This document shows, in pieces, positions 53,474 to 62,924 of a stretch of DNA of 64,000 bases. A program made the translations under genes and the position numbers. The notes under the pieces are model-generated. The model was not told the origin of the DNA and ran no database searches. It worked only from the letters and a program-made list of their open reading frames with translations. Numbering within the stretch: position 1 is the first letter of the stretch; every line of letters starts with the position of its first letter. Source of the stretch: Roseinatronobacter ekhonensis (GTDB taxonomy: Bacteria > Pseudomonadota > Alphaproteobacteria > Rhodobacterales > Rhodobacteraceae); the NCBI RefSeq assembly GCF_900499075.1, contig NZ_UIHC01000010.1, positions 1 through 64,000 on the forward strand, written 5' to 3'.

Positions 53474-55849
53474 TCAAAACGGCACATCCCCTGCCGCCGC
53501 ATCTGCATCTTGCACGAAGGCCGCCATGACATGGCGCGGCGACGATTTCTCGAACTCCACGAACAACTTATCGCCATCGACCGAGGCCACGCGCCCATAG
53601 CCGAATTTCTGGTGAAAGACGCGAGCGCCTTCCTCGAAATCCGGGACCACTGTGCCATGGACCAGCTTGGGTTGGCTGCGTTCGGCGCTTTGCAATCGTC
53701 GCCAGCCGGGGGAGTTATACACATCCGCCTTGGATGCGCGCTCTTCGACCGCGCTGCCAAACCCGGTGCTGCCAACACCCGCACCGATCCCGCCATATAT
53801 CCCCGGCGGCGTCAGCACATCGACATGGTCACCTGGCAATTCATCGACAAAGCGCGAGGGTAATTGCGACTGCCATTGCCCATACACCCGCCGGTTCGCG
53901 GCGAAACTGATGGTGCACAGCTGCTCTGCGCGGGTGATGCCGACATAGGCAAGACGGCGTTCTTCCTCCAAGCCCTTCTGGCCGGATTCGTCCATGGAGC
54001 GTTGCGACGGAAACAGCCCTTCTTCCCAGCCCGGCAGGAAGACGGCAGGAAACTCCAGCCCCTTGGCCGCGTGCAGCGTCATGATGCTGACCTTGTCCTC
54101 GGCCCCGTCGCTTTCATTGTCCATGACCAACGACACGTGTTCGAGGAAGCCTTGCAGGTTTTCGAACCCGTCCAGCGCCTTTATCAGTTCCTTCAGGTTG
54201 TCCAGCCGCCCCGGCGCTTCTGGGGTTTTGTCGTTCAGCCACATCTCTGTATAGCCGGATTCCTCCAGGATTTGCTCTGCCAGTTCGATATGGTTGCCAG
54301 AGGGTGCGTCGTCCGTGACCGTCTCGATCAGCGCATCGTCGTCGGGCACAGCCCCAAGGCCCAGAACAGCGCGGTGCCACCGTTCAACACCTTCCAGAAA
54401 CGCGCGCAGCTGCCCCGCGCCGCGGCCCTTTATTTCGTCGGCCTCTATCGCCCGCGCGGCGCCTTGCGCCAGTGACACTTCGGCGTTGCGGGCGTAGCGC
54501 CGGATGGTTTGTTGCGCTTTGTCGCCCAAGCCGCGCTTGGGGGTGTTGACCACCCGCTCGAACGCCAGATCGTCGGCGGGGCTGACGGCCAGCCGGAAAT
54601 AGGCCATCGCGTCACGAATTTCCATCCGCTCATAAAAGCGCGGCCCGCCAATGACGCGGTAGGGCAGGCCGATGGTCAGGAAGCGGTCCTCGAACGCGCG
54701 CATCTGGTGGCTGGCGCGCACAAGGATCGCCATCTGTTCCAAGTTGAACGGCGCCAGCCCGCGCGTGCCGCGTTGCAGATCCTCGATCTGCTCGCCCACC
54801 CAGCGGGCCTCTTCCTCGCCGTCCCAATGGCCGATCAGGCGCAGTTTCTCGCCCGATTGCGCTTCGGTCCAAAGCGTCTTGCCCAGACGGTCCTGATTGC
54901 CGGAAATCACTTGGCCTGCCGCCGCCAGAATATGCGGGGTGGAGCGGTAATTCTGTTCCAGCCGCACCACTTTGGCACCGGGAAAATCCCGTTCAAACCG
55001 CAGGATATTGCCCACCTCGGCCCCGCGCCAGCCGTAGATGGACTGGTCGTCATCGCCCACGCAGCAGATGTTCTTGTGCCCGGCCGCCAATAGCCGCAGC
55101 CACAGGTATTGGGCGACGTTGGTGTCCTGATACTCGTCCACCAGAATGTATTTGAAGCGCTTTTGATAACTTTCGAGCACATCCGGGTGTGCCTGAAAGA
55201 TGGTCACGCAATGCAGCAGCAGATCGCCGAAATCGCAGGCGTTCAGGGTTTTCAACCGCGCTTGATAGGCCGCGTAGAACTCGGTTCCGCGATTGTCGAA
55301 GGCGCTAGCCTCTGACGAGGGCACTTGTTCCGGCGTCCATGCGCGGTTTTTCCACTGGTCGATAATATTGGCCAGCAGGCGCGGGGGCCAGCGTTTCTCA
55401 TCTATATTCGCGGCGGACAGGATTTGTTTTATTAGCCGTAGCTGGTCGTCCATATCCAGAATCGTGAAGCTGGATTTCAGGCCGACCAACTCGGCATGAC
55501 GGCGCAGCAGTTTGGCGCTGATGGAATGGAAGGTGCCCATCCACGCCATCCCCTCGACCGCGTCGCCAAGGTAGCCGCCAACGCGCAATTTCATCTCGCG
55601 CGCGGCCTTGTTGGTGAAGGTCACAGCTAGGATTTGCGATGGAAAGGCGCGGCCCGTGTTCAGCAGATGCGCGATGCGCGCGGTCAGCGCCTTGGTCTTG
55701 CCGGTGCCCGCGCCCGCCAGCATGAGGACCGGACCGTCGAGCGTTTCCACCGCTTCGCGCTGCGCCGGGTTCAGCCCGTCCAGATAGGGGGCAGGGCGCG
55801 CGGCCATGGCGCGGGCAGATAAAGGCAGGTCGGTGTTGAAATCGGACAT
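53474..55849 (-). CDS. uvrD: UvrD/PcrA-type DNA helicase
   Basis: A 791-residue superfamily 1A helicase. Motif I AGAGTGKTKALTARI, motif Ia TFTNKAAREMKLR, motif II VDEYQDTN, motif III GDDDQSIYGWRGA, motif IV EQNYRS, motif V TLHAAKGLEF and motif VI YVGITRAEQ are all present. It acts in nucleotide-excision and mismatch repair. The start at 55849 has no good SD; the frame is open to 55897. The last domain (about 690-791) is the Tudor-like C-terminus of PcrA. Confidence 0.95.
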   Translation of the reverse strand: MSDFNTDLPLSARAMAARPAPYLDGLNPAQREAVETLDGPVLMLAGAGTGKTKALTARIAHLLNTGRAFPSQILAVTFTNKAAREMKLRVGGYLGDAVEGMAWMGTFHSISAKLLRRHAELVGLKSSFTILDMDDQLRLIKQILSAANIDEKRWPPRLLANIIDQWKNRAWTPEQVPSSEASAFDNRGTEFYAAYQARLKTLNACDFGDLLLHCVTIFQAHPDVLESYQKRFKYILVDEYQDTNVAQYLWLRLLAAGHKNICCVGDDDQSIYGWRGAEVGNILRFERDFPGAKVVRLEQNYRSTPHILAAAGQVISGNQDRLGKTLWTEAQSGEKLRLIGHWDGEEEARWVGEQIEDLQRGTRGLAPFNLEQMAILVRASHQMRAFEDRFLTIGLPYRVIGGPRFYERMEIRDAMAYFRLAVSPADDLAFERVVNTPKRGLGDKAQQTIRRYARNAEVSLAQGAARAIEADEIKGRGAGQLRAFLEGVERWHRAVLGLGAVPDDDALIETVTDDAPSGNHIELAEQILEESGYTEMWLNDKTPEAPGRLDNLKELIKALDGFENLQGFLEHVSLVMDNESDGAEDKVSIMTLHAAKGLEFPAVFLPGWEEGLFPSQRSMDESGQKGLEEERRLAYVGITRAEQLCTISFAANRRVYGQWQSQLPSRFVDELPGDHVDVLTPPGIYGGIGAGVGSTGFGSAVEERASKADVYNSPGWRRLQSAERSQPKLVHGTVVPDFEEGARVFHQKFGYGRVASVDGDKLFVEFEKSSPRHVMAAFVQDADAAAGDVPF

Positions 55850-55922
55850 AGGGAAAACTCTAGCGCGGTCGTGCGCGAAATTAAACCCAATGTTCAAGCA
55901 TTGTTCCAGATATTTCGCGATG

Positions 55923-56390
55923 TCAGAACAGTGGTGTTTCGTCGCCCGTGCTTAGGTCGCGCAGGTCACACAACACCGCACTGTTGCCCGTGACGGGGAT
56001 ATCATCGGTGCGCAGATCCCGTGGGGTGCCGCGCAGGCCCGATGTTGCCGCCCACCGCTGGATCACGTCCTGCGCGCAGCGGATATAGGTGACCCCAGAA
56101 GCCTGCGTGACCGGACGCATTTCGTATTCGAACCGCCCGACATAGCCGTCGCGGTCGATCATCACGACTGCTGGTATTTTGCCAGTCAGATGGGCTGCAA
56201 AAAGCGCCTGATGCACGCTGTCGCGCGCCGAAGACTTGCCGTCGAGCGCGACCTCGATCACGTGGCGGTCGGTTTCGCAATCGACGCGAATGTGACGCTT
56301 CATCTCGTAAGTATCGAAATACTGGCGTGTTTCGGCTTGGCTGCCGCCAAGAAAGGCGCAGAGCAGCGCGGCAAGTTCAACTTCGCCCAT
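55923..56390 (-). CDS. Uncharacterised 155-residue protein
   Basis: No recognised domain. It starts GEVELAALLCAFLG and contains ARDSVHQALFAAHLTGKIPAVVMIDRDGYVGRFEYEM, a strand-helix-strand pattern, with an acidic C-terminus. No signal peptide or membrane helix. It is well behaved in codon use and is probably a conserved roseobacter protein. The promoter region (56402-56429) carries three TTAA half-sites, one pair being a perfect CtrA-type box, so a cell-cycle or motility link is possible. Confidence 0.75.
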   Translation of the reverse strand: MGEVELAALLCAFLGGSQAETRQYFDTYEMKRHIRVDCETDRHVIEVALDGKSSARDSVHQALFAAHLTGKIPAVVMIDRDGYVGRFEYEMRPVTQASGVTYIRCAQDVIQRWAATSGLRGTPRDLRTDDIPVTGNSAVLCDLRDLSTGDETPLF

Positions 56391-56401
56391 TGGGTTGCTT
56401 T

Positions 56402-56429
56402 CGTTAACGAAGATTAACAAAAGGTTAAC
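56402..56429. promoter_or_regulatory. CtrA-like box in front of the 155-residue protein
   Basis: TTAA-N7-TTAAC is perfect at 56414-56429 (spacer CAAAAGG). Just upstream, CGTTAACGAAGATTAAC at 56402-56418 repeats the motif found at 1075-1091 with one base changed. The distance to the minus-strand start at 56390 is 12-39 bases. Confidence 0.5.
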
Positions 56430-56549
56430 GTGGGCGAGCGGACGGATCAAGGGAAGATGGTTGCGGGCGCTCGGAAGCCCGAGGTTGTCCTGCGCGGCGC
56501 TGCAACGGTCCCGGTTTACAATCTTGCCCCGCCCGCGTTTTATGCGCCC

Positions 56550-57713
56550 ATGGACCCAAGCCTGAAATACCCTGCATTGTCTGACCTGAAAGCCGCGTGC
56601 AAAGCCCGCGTGCCATGGTTCGTATGGGAATATCTTGACAGCGCGACTGGCAGCGAATCCGTCAAGCCGCGCAACCGCGCTGCGTTGGAGCAGGTGTTGT
56701 TCCGCCCTGCGATCCTGCGCGGGCCGATCACGCCGGACCTTACCACGCGCTTTCTGGGGCAGGACTACGCCTTGCCCGTCGGTGTGGCACCGGTGGGCAT
56801 GTCGGGGCTGATTTGGCCGGGGGCCGAAGCCGCCTTGGCGGGTATGGCGCAAGCCCGTCGCATTCCCTACACGCTCAGTACGGTGGCCACGCAAACGCCC
56901 GAAACCATCGGGCCGATTGCGGGCGATATGGGCTGGTTCCAGCTTTACCCGCCCAAAGACCCCGACATCCGCAAGGACATTTTGACACGCGCCAGAAACG
57001 CCGGGTTCCGAGTGCTGGTTCTGACGGTTGATCTGCCGGGGCCGTCAAGGCGCGAGCGCCAATTGCGCGCGCAACTCGCGATCCCGCCCAGGCTGACGCC
57101 GTCTATGCTGTGGCAGGTGGCGCAGCGCCCAAGATGGGCGCTTGGCACGCTGATGGTGGGCACGCCAAGGCTGCGGCTGATGGAGGAATATCTGAAGCTT
57201 GACGGCAACGCGCCATCGACCGCGCATCCGGGCTATTTGCTGCGCGCGGCCCCCGATTGGGACTATCTGCATGCGGTGCGCGACCTGTGGGATGGGCCGC
57301 TTGTCATCAAAGGTGTGCTCGACCCCGCCGATGGCCCGCGCCTGCGCGATGCAGGGGCCGATGCGCTCTGGGTGTCGAACCATGGTGGGCGGCAGTTCGA
57401 TGGTGGTCCCGCCGCGCTCGACGCCCTACGCGACATGCGCGCGGCTGTCGGGCCGGATATGCCGCTGGTTTATGACGGCGGGGTAGAATCGGGGCTGGAC
57501 GTGCTGCGTGCGCTGGCCTGTGGGGCGGATTTTACTATGCTCGGGCGTGGTTGGCATTATGCGCTGGGCGCCTTGGGTGCGACGGGCGCAGGCCACTTGG
57601 CGGATATCCTGCGCGACGACCTTATTGCCAATATGGTGCAGTTGGGCGCAACACGCGCCGAACACGTCGCAGAACAGCTTGCGCCACGTCAAGACAGGCG
57701 CGACGAAATGTAA
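56550..57713 (+). CDS. FMN-dependent alpha-hydroxy-acid dehydrogenase
   Basis: A 387-residue TIM-barrel flavoprotein of the lactate dehydrogenase/glycolate oxidase type, oxidising an L-2-hydroxy acid, possibly lactate. GVAPVGMSGL, LTVDLPGPSRRE, the IKG segment and SNHGGRQFDGGPAALDAL (base His and substrate Arg) are visible. I start it at 56550 because the text before (back to 56430) lacks family similarity, though an upstream start cannot be excluded; the SD is weak. It lies 160 bases from the CtrA-like box in the opposite direction. Confidence 0.88.
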   Translation: MDPSLKYPALSDLKAACKARVPWFVWEYLDSATGSESVKPRNRAALEQVLFRPAILRGPITPDLTTRFLGQDYALPVGVAPVGMSGLIWPGAEAALAGMAQARRIPYTLSTVATQTPETIGPIAGDMGWFQLYPPKDPDIRKDILTRARNAGFRVLVLTVDLPGPSRRERQLRAQLAIPPRLTPSMLWQVAQRPRWALGTLMVGTPRLRLMEEYLKLDGNAPSTAHPGYLLRAAPDWDYLHAVRDLWDGPLVIKGVLDPADGPRLRDAGADALWVSNHGGRQFDGGPAALDALRDMRAAVGPDMPLVYDGGVESGLDVLRALACGADFTMLGRGWHYALGALGATGAGHLADILRDDLIANMVQLGATRAEHVAEQLAPRQDRRDEM

Positions 57714-57799
57714 CGCACCCTCACAGGCGCTTTACCTGCGCGCAATAATCTGTCTAAAACGTGCAATAAAATTAGCCATCCCTTCCGGAAAGGACCGAA

Positions 57800-60700
57800 A
57801 TGGCCGACTTCAAGAAAATCCTCGTCGCGAACCGTGGCGAAATCGCCATCCGCATCATGCGTGCCGCCAATGAACTGGGCAAGCGCACGGTCGCGGTCTA
57901 CGCGGAAGAAGACAAGCTGGGCTTGCACCGCTTCAAGGCGGATGAGGCTTACCGGATCGGTGAGGGGATGGGGCCGGTTGCCGCCTATCTGTCGATTGAC
58001 GAGATCATTCGCGTGGCCAAGGCCAGCGGCGCGGATGCCGTGCATCCGGGCTATGGCCTTTTGTCGGAAAACCCCGACCTTGTGGATGCTTGCGTTGCCA
58101 ACGGCATCACCTTTATCGGGCCGAAAGCCGAAACCATGCGCGCCTTGGGTGACAAGGCCAGCGCGCGCCATGTCGCCATAAAGGCCGGCGTGCCGGTCAT
58201 TCCCGCCACCGAAGTGCTGGATGATGACATGGATAAGGTGCGCCGCATGGCGCAAGAGGTCGGCTTTCCGTTGATGCTGAAAGCCAGCCATGGCGGCGGC
58301 GGGCGCGGGATGCGCCCAATCCTGTCGGATGACGAGGTTGAGGCCAAGGTCCGCGAAGGCCGCCGCGAAGCCGAGGCCGCCTTTGGCAATGGCGAGGGCT
58401 ATCTGGAAAAGATGATCCAGCGCGCCCGCCATGTGGAAGTGCAGCTTTTGGGCGACACGCATGGCAACCTGTATCACCTGTTTGAACGCGATTGCACCGT
58501 GCAGCGCCGCAACCAGAAGGTGGTCGAGCGCGCGCCCGCGCCGTATCTGACCGAGGCGCAGCGCGCCGAAGTCTGCGAGCTGGGCCTGAAAATCGGCCGT
58601 GCCGTGGGTTACCAGAACGCGGGCACTGTCGAATTTCTGATGGATATGGACGATGAGAAATTCTATTTCATCGAGGTCAATCCCCGCGTTCAGGTCGAAC
58701 ACACTGTCACCGAGGAAGTGACCGGCATCGACATCGTCAAAGCGCAGATCCGTATTGCCGAAGGGGCGCAACTGTCGGATGCGACCGGCACGCCCAGCCA
58801 GGGCGATGTGACGCTGTCGGGCCACGCGCTGCAATGCCGCATCACGACCGAAGACCCGCTAAACAACTTTATCCCCGATTATGGCCGCTTGACGGCCTAT
58901 CGCTCTGCCACCGGCATGGGCATTCGTCTGGATGGCGGCACGGCCTATGCGGGCGGTGTGATCACACGGTATTACGACTCGCTTCTGGTGAAGATCACGG
59001 CTTGGGCGCCAACGCCCAAGGAATCCATCGCCCGGATGGACCGGGCCTTGCGCGAATTTCGTATTCGCGGGGTCAGCACCAACATCGCCTTTGTCGAAAA
59101 CCTGCTGAAACACCCGACCTTTCTGGATGACACCTATACGACCAAGTTCATCGACACGACGGATGAGCTGTTCAGCTTCCGCAAACGCCGCGACCGCGCA
59201 ACCAAGATCCTGACCTATGTTGCCGATATAACCGTCAACGGGCACCCGGAAACCGCGGGGCGCGCACTGCCACCTGCCGGGCTGAAAGACCCTATCGCGC
59301 CCAAGGTCACGTCCGAAGTGCCGCCGCGCGGCACCCGCCAAATACTGGAGGAAGAGGGCCCCCAAGCCGTGGCCGACTGGATGGCGGCGCAGACAAAGCT
59401 GCTGCTGACCGACACCACCATGCGCGACGGGCACCAGTCGCTTCTGGCAACGCGCATGCGCTCTATCGACATGATCCGCGTGGCCCCGGCCTATGCGCAC
59501 ATGATGCCCGGCCTGTTCAGCATGGAATGCTGGGGTGGCGCGACCTTTGACGTCGCCTATCGGTTCTTGCAGGAATGCCCGTGGCAACGCCTGCGCGACC
59601 TGCGCGCGGCCATGCCGAACGTGATGACGCAGATGCTGCTGCGCGCGTCGAACGGCGTGGGTTACACGAATTACCCCGACAACGTGGTGCAGGCTTTCGT
59701 TAAGCAAGCAGCGACCAGCGGGGTCGATGTGTTCCGCGTGTTCGACAGCCTGAACTGGGTTGAAAACATGCGCGTTGCCATGGATGCCGTGATCGAGGCG
59801 GACAAGGTCTGCGAGGGAACCGTGTGCTACACCGGCGACATTCTGAACCCCGACCGCGCCAAATACGACCTGAAATACTACGTCACAATGGGCAAGGAAT
59901 TGCGCGACGCGGGCGCGCATGTGCTGGGTCTGAAGGACATGGCGGGGCTGTTGAAGCCCGCGTCGGCCCGCATCCTGATCAAGGCGCTGAAGGAAGAGGT
60001 GGGCTTGCCCATCCATTTCCACACGCATGACACCGGCGGCATTGCCGGTGCGACCATCCTTGCCGCCGCCGAAGCGGGTGTCGATGCCGCCGATGCCGCG
60101 ATGGATGCGTTTTCCGGCAATACCAGCCAGCCGACACTCGGGTCCATCGTCGAAGCCCTGCGCTTTACCGAGCGTGACACGGGTCTGGATATGGGCGCGA
60201 TCCGCCAGATTTCGGACTATTGGGAACAGGTCCGCTTGCATTATGCCGCGTTTGAGAGCGCGCAACAGGCACCATCCTCCGAAGTTTACCTGCACGAAAT
60301 GCCGGGCGGCCAGTTCACCAACCTCAAAGCGCAGGCGCGCAGCCTTGGGCTGGAAGAGCGCTGGCCAGAGGTTGCCCAGACCTATGCCGACGTGAACAAG
60401 ATGTTCGGCGATATCGTAAAGGTCACACCATCCTCGAAAGTGGTGGGTGACATGGCGCTGATGATGGTCAGTCAAGGGCTGAAACGCGACGATGTCGAAA
60501 GCCCGTCCAAGGATGTCAGCTTCCCGGATTCCGTTGTGGACATGATGAAGGGCAATCTGGGCCAACCCCCCGGCGGTTGGCCAGAGGCGCTGCAACGCAA
60601 GGTGCTGAAGGACGACACGCCCATCAACGACCGCCCCGGCAAGCATCTGGACCCGGTCGATCTGGAAGCGGTGCGCGCCAAGCTGATCGATGATCTCGAT

Positions 60701-61246
60701 GGGTTCAAGATCGATGATGAAGACCTGAACGGCTACCTGATGTATCCCAAGGTGTTCTTGGATTACATGGGGCGCCACCGCGTCTATGGCCCCGTGCGCA
60801 CGCTACCCACGCGGACCTTTTTCTACGGGATGGAACCGGGCGAGGAGATTTCGGCGGAAATCGACCCCGGCAAAACGCTGGAAATCCGGCTTATCACCGT
60901 CGGCGAAACCGGCGATGATGGCGAGGTAAAAGTGTTCTTCGAACTGAACGGCCAGCCCCGCGCCGTGCGCGTTGCTAACCGCGAGGTTGCGGCGAAAACG
61001 GCGCAACGTCTCAAGGCCGATCCGTCGAACCCGGCGCATGTCGGCGCACCAATGCCGGGAGCCGTGGCCAGCGTGGCCGCCAAGGCGGGCGCGAAGGTCA
61101 AGGCCGGTGATTTGCTGCTGACCATTGAGGCCATGAAAATGGAAAGCGGCTTGCATGCCGACCGCGATGCGGTGGTCAAGGCTGTCCATGTCCAACCCGG
61201 CGCGCAGATTGAGGCCAAAGACCTGTTGGTCGAATTCGAAGAGTAA
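57800..61246 (+). CDS. pyc: Pyruvate carboxylase
   Basis: A 1148-residue anaplerotic enzyme: pyruvate, bicarbonate and ATP to oxaloacetate. Biotin carboxylase (about 1-450) shows GGGGRGMRP and EVNPRVQVEHTVTEE; carboxyltransferase (about 530-810) shows TTMRDGHQSLLATRMR and HTHDTGGIAGAT with metal-binding His; biotin carrier at the C-terminus with Lys1113 in EAMKMES. AAAGGA precedes the ATG. No defect is seen. A strong terminator follows. Upstream (57720-57770) GCGCAATAA occurs, resembling the pckA repeat core. Confidence 0.98.
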   Translation: MADFKKILVANRGEIAIRIMRAANELGKRTVAVYAEEDKLGLHRFKADEAYRIGEGMGPVAAYLSIDEIIRVAKASGADAVHPGYGLLSENPDLVDACVANGITFIGPKAETMRALGDKASARHVAIKAGVPVIPATEVLDDDMDKVRRMAQEVGFPLMLKASHGGGGRGMRPILSDDEVEAKVREGRREAEAAFGNGEGYLEKMIQRARHVEVQLLGDTHGNLYHLFERDCTVQRRNQKVVERAPAPYLTEAQRAEVCELGLKIGRAVGYQNAGTVEFLMDMDDEKFYFIEVNPRVQVEHTVTEEVTGIDIVKAQIRIAEGAQLSDATGTPSQGDVTLSGHALQCRITTEDPLNNFIPDYGRLTAYRSATGMGIRLDGGTAYAGGVITRYYDSLLVKITAWAPTPKESIARMDRALREFRIRGVSTNIAFVENLLKHPTFLDDTYTTKFIDTTDELFSFRKRRDRATKILTYVADITVNGHPETAGRALPPAGLKDPIAPKVTSEVPPRGTRQILEEEGPQAVADWMAAQTKLLLTDTTMRDGHQSLLATRMRSIDMIRVAPAYAHMMPGLFSMECWGGATFDVAYRFLQECPWQRLRDLRAAMPNVMTQMLLRASNGVGYTNYPDNVVQAFVKQAATSGVDVFRVFDSLNWVENMRVAMDAVIEADKVCEGTVCYTGDILNPDRAKYDLKYYVTMGKELRDAGAHVLGLKDMAGLLKPASARILIKALKEEVGLPIHFHTHDTGGIAGATILAAAEAGVDAADAAMDAFSGNTSQPTLGSIVEALRFTERDTGLDMGAIRQISDYWEQVRLHYAAFESAQQAPSSEVYLHEMPGGQFTNLKAQARSLGLEERWPEVAQTYADVNKMFGDIVKVTPSSKVVGDMALMMVSQGLKRDDVESPSKDVSFPDSVVDMMKGNLGQPPGGWPEALQRKVLKDDTPINDRPGKHLDPVDLEAVRAKLIDDLDGFKIDDEDLNGYLMYPKVFLDYMGRHRVYGPVRTLPTRTFFYGMEPGEEISAEIDPGKTLEIRLITVGETGDDGEVKVFFELNGQPRAVRVANREVAAKTAQRLKADPSNPAHVGAPMPGAVASVAAKAGAKVKAGDLLLTIEAMKMESGLHADRDAVVKAVHVQPGAQIEAKDLLVEFEE

Positions 61247-61270
61247 TCTTCGGATCACCAGACCCCCAAA

Positions 61271-61306
61271 ATCCCCGCGCAGCCAACACGCTGCGCGGGG
61301 ATTTTT
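61271..61306 (+). terminator. Strong rho-independent terminator of pyc
   Basis: ATCCCCGCGCAGC and GCTGCGCGGGGAT form a perfect 13-bp stem around a 6-base CAACAC loop and are followed by further T (TTTTT in total at 61302-61306). It lies 25 bases after the pyc stop. Confidence 0.95.
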
Positions 61307-61448
61307 GATGCGCTTGCGCCCCTGTCGCCATGCGGATTTGTGGCTTTGGTGCCAGACGGCGCAATGCGGGGTTGCCTTGCAAGGGGAATCGGGCAACCCT
61401 CGTAATTGTCCGTTTTCGATCCTTCACGCCAAACCGATAGGTCCGCAT

Positions 61449-62885
61449 TTGCGCAACGTCTCTTTCCTACGCCGCCGTGCCGCCCAAGTTCTGGCGCTTG
61501 CCGCCGCGCTTCATGTCACGGTCGAGGCCACGCCCGTCGAGGCCCAGAACCTGACCGTTGAAACCGGGTTCGAGCGCTTGTCATCCCCGCAAACCCTGAT
61601 CGAAGGGTTGAACCGGATCTATGTCGGCTATCAGTTCACGGACAACCTGAGCGTCGGGCAGAGCTTTTACTCCGCCGTGCAGGGAGATGCAGGCGGCGCG
61701 TTCTTCTGGGGCTTTGAAGGGGTGGCGCGCCTGCCCTTGTCGAAAGGGTTCTCGCTCTCTGCCTCCGGTTTTGTCGGCGGCGGCGGCGGCGCGGCACAGG
61801 TGGTTGGCGACGGCTTGATGCTGCGCGCGGGTCTGGCACTGGATTATCAGGTGTCGGACGCTTGGGCGGTGCAGTTGACCGGCGCATGGGTGGATATCGA
61901 CGGCGCGCCAATAAGCGGCCCAACCTTCGGCATCGGTTTGCGCCGCCAGATCGGGACAGCGACACCCGGCAGTTGGCGGGCGCAACTGGATGCGGCAGGC
62001 GGGGTCGTGACGGCCTATACCAGCCCGTCTTCCGTGCGTAATCGCGCGGGCGGGGCGCAGGGCCGCATTGCTTTGGTGGGGGCGCGTGCGCTGTTCGGTC
62101 TTGGGGCGAACACACAGCTTAGTCTTGGTGCCGCAGGTGCCGCGAGCGGCGCGCAGGGTTACATGCAGGTGACGACCGGGCTGCGCCGCAACTTTACCCT
62201 TGGCCCGGCGTCGCTTTTTGTCGAAGGCGGTGTCGGCTTCGGCGGTGGTGGCGAGGTGGACACCGGTGCCGGTCCGCTTGTGGAAGCGATGGCTGGCCTG
62301 CGGCTGCCCGTCACGCGCAAGCTGGATGCCGAGTTGTCGTTTGGCGCGATCGTTGCGCCCACCGGCAGCTTTCGTGCTGCGGGTGTCTCGCTTGGGATTT
62401 TGCGTAATTTCGACCGCACGCGCGGGCAGGGTGCACCCCAACGTTGGGCCTATAGCGGCGGTATCTCGGTCCATCAAACCGGCGGGAATTACTTTCTCAA
62501 CGCCAATCCCGCCAGTTTCATCGTCATGCAGGAAAGCTCTTTCGACTATTTCCTGGGTCAGAACCTGTATGTCTCTGGCAATGGTCAGACCGCATTGTAT
62601 GGCGGTGTGGCCGGGTATGCAATTGGGATGCTGGGCCTTGGCTACCAGATTGACCTCGGCGAGCGTTGGGCCGTTTCGCTTGAAGGGCATATCGGTGCCG
62701 CCGGCGGCGGCGGTGTGAACGTGGCCGGCGGTATCTTGGGTGGGCTGCGCGCCGAACTCGATTACCGTGTGGGTGATAACTGGGCCGTGTCACTGGGCTT
62801 GGGCCGCCTGTCGGCGCTGCGCGGCAATGGCATGTCCAGCAATGTGGCCACACTGGGCCTGAAAATCCCGTTCACGACCCGCTAA
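61449..62885 (+). CDS. Predicted outer-membrane protein
   Basis: A 478-residue glycine- and alanine-rich protein. An N-terminal segment has three Arg followed by AAQVLALAAALHVTVEATPVEA, a likely signal peptide, then alternating hydrophobic strands, ending with F (KIPFTTR has aromatic and basic residues). Many strands carry the Y-x-V-G-x-N or G-W-x-V-S-L pattern of barrels. I cannot assign a family. The frame is open from before the pyc terminator; the only upstream ATG (61308) directly follows it. I chose TTG at 61449, which gives a normal signal peptide; this is an inference. Confidence 0.65.
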   Translation: MRNVSFLRRRAAQVLALAAALHVTVEATPVEAQNLTVETGFERLSSPQTLIEGLNRIYVGYQFTDNLSVGQSFYSAVQGDAGGAFFWGFEGVARLPLSKGFSLSASGFVGGGGGAAQVVGDGLMLRAGLALDYQVSDAWAVQLTGAWVDIDGAPISGPTFGIGLRRQIGTATPGSWRAQLDAAGGVVTAYTSPSSVRNRAGGAQGRIALVGARALFGLGANTQLSLGAAGAASGAQGYMQVTTGLRRNFTLGPASLFVEGGVGFGGGGEVDTGAGPLVEAMAGLRLPVTRKLDAELSFGAIVAPTGSFRAAGVSLGILRNFDRTRGQGAPQRWAYSGGISVHQTGGNYFLNANPASFIVMQESSFDYFLGQNLYVSGNGQTALYGGVAGYAIGMLGLGYQIDLGERWAVSLEGHIGAAGGGGVNVAGGILGGLRAELDYRVGDNWAVSLGLGRLSALRGNGMSSNVATLGLKIPFTTR

Positions 62886-62894
62886 ATGCCAATA

Positions 62895-62917
62895 CGGGCG
62901 TGGCCGGACCACGCCCG
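62895..62917. terminator. Bidirectional hairpin between the outer-membrane protein and DUF533 genes
   Basis: CGGGCGTGG and CCACGCCCG make a perfect 9-bp stem with a CCGGA loop. It lies 10 bases after one stop and 8 bases before the stop of the convergent gene. No strong T run. Confidence 0.65.
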
Positions 62918-62924
62918 CATCTGT

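Noticed and set aside
58859-60778. 639-codon frame antisense to pyc
   Set aside because: An artefact of high G+C in a very long gene; no domain, composition typical of shadow frames.
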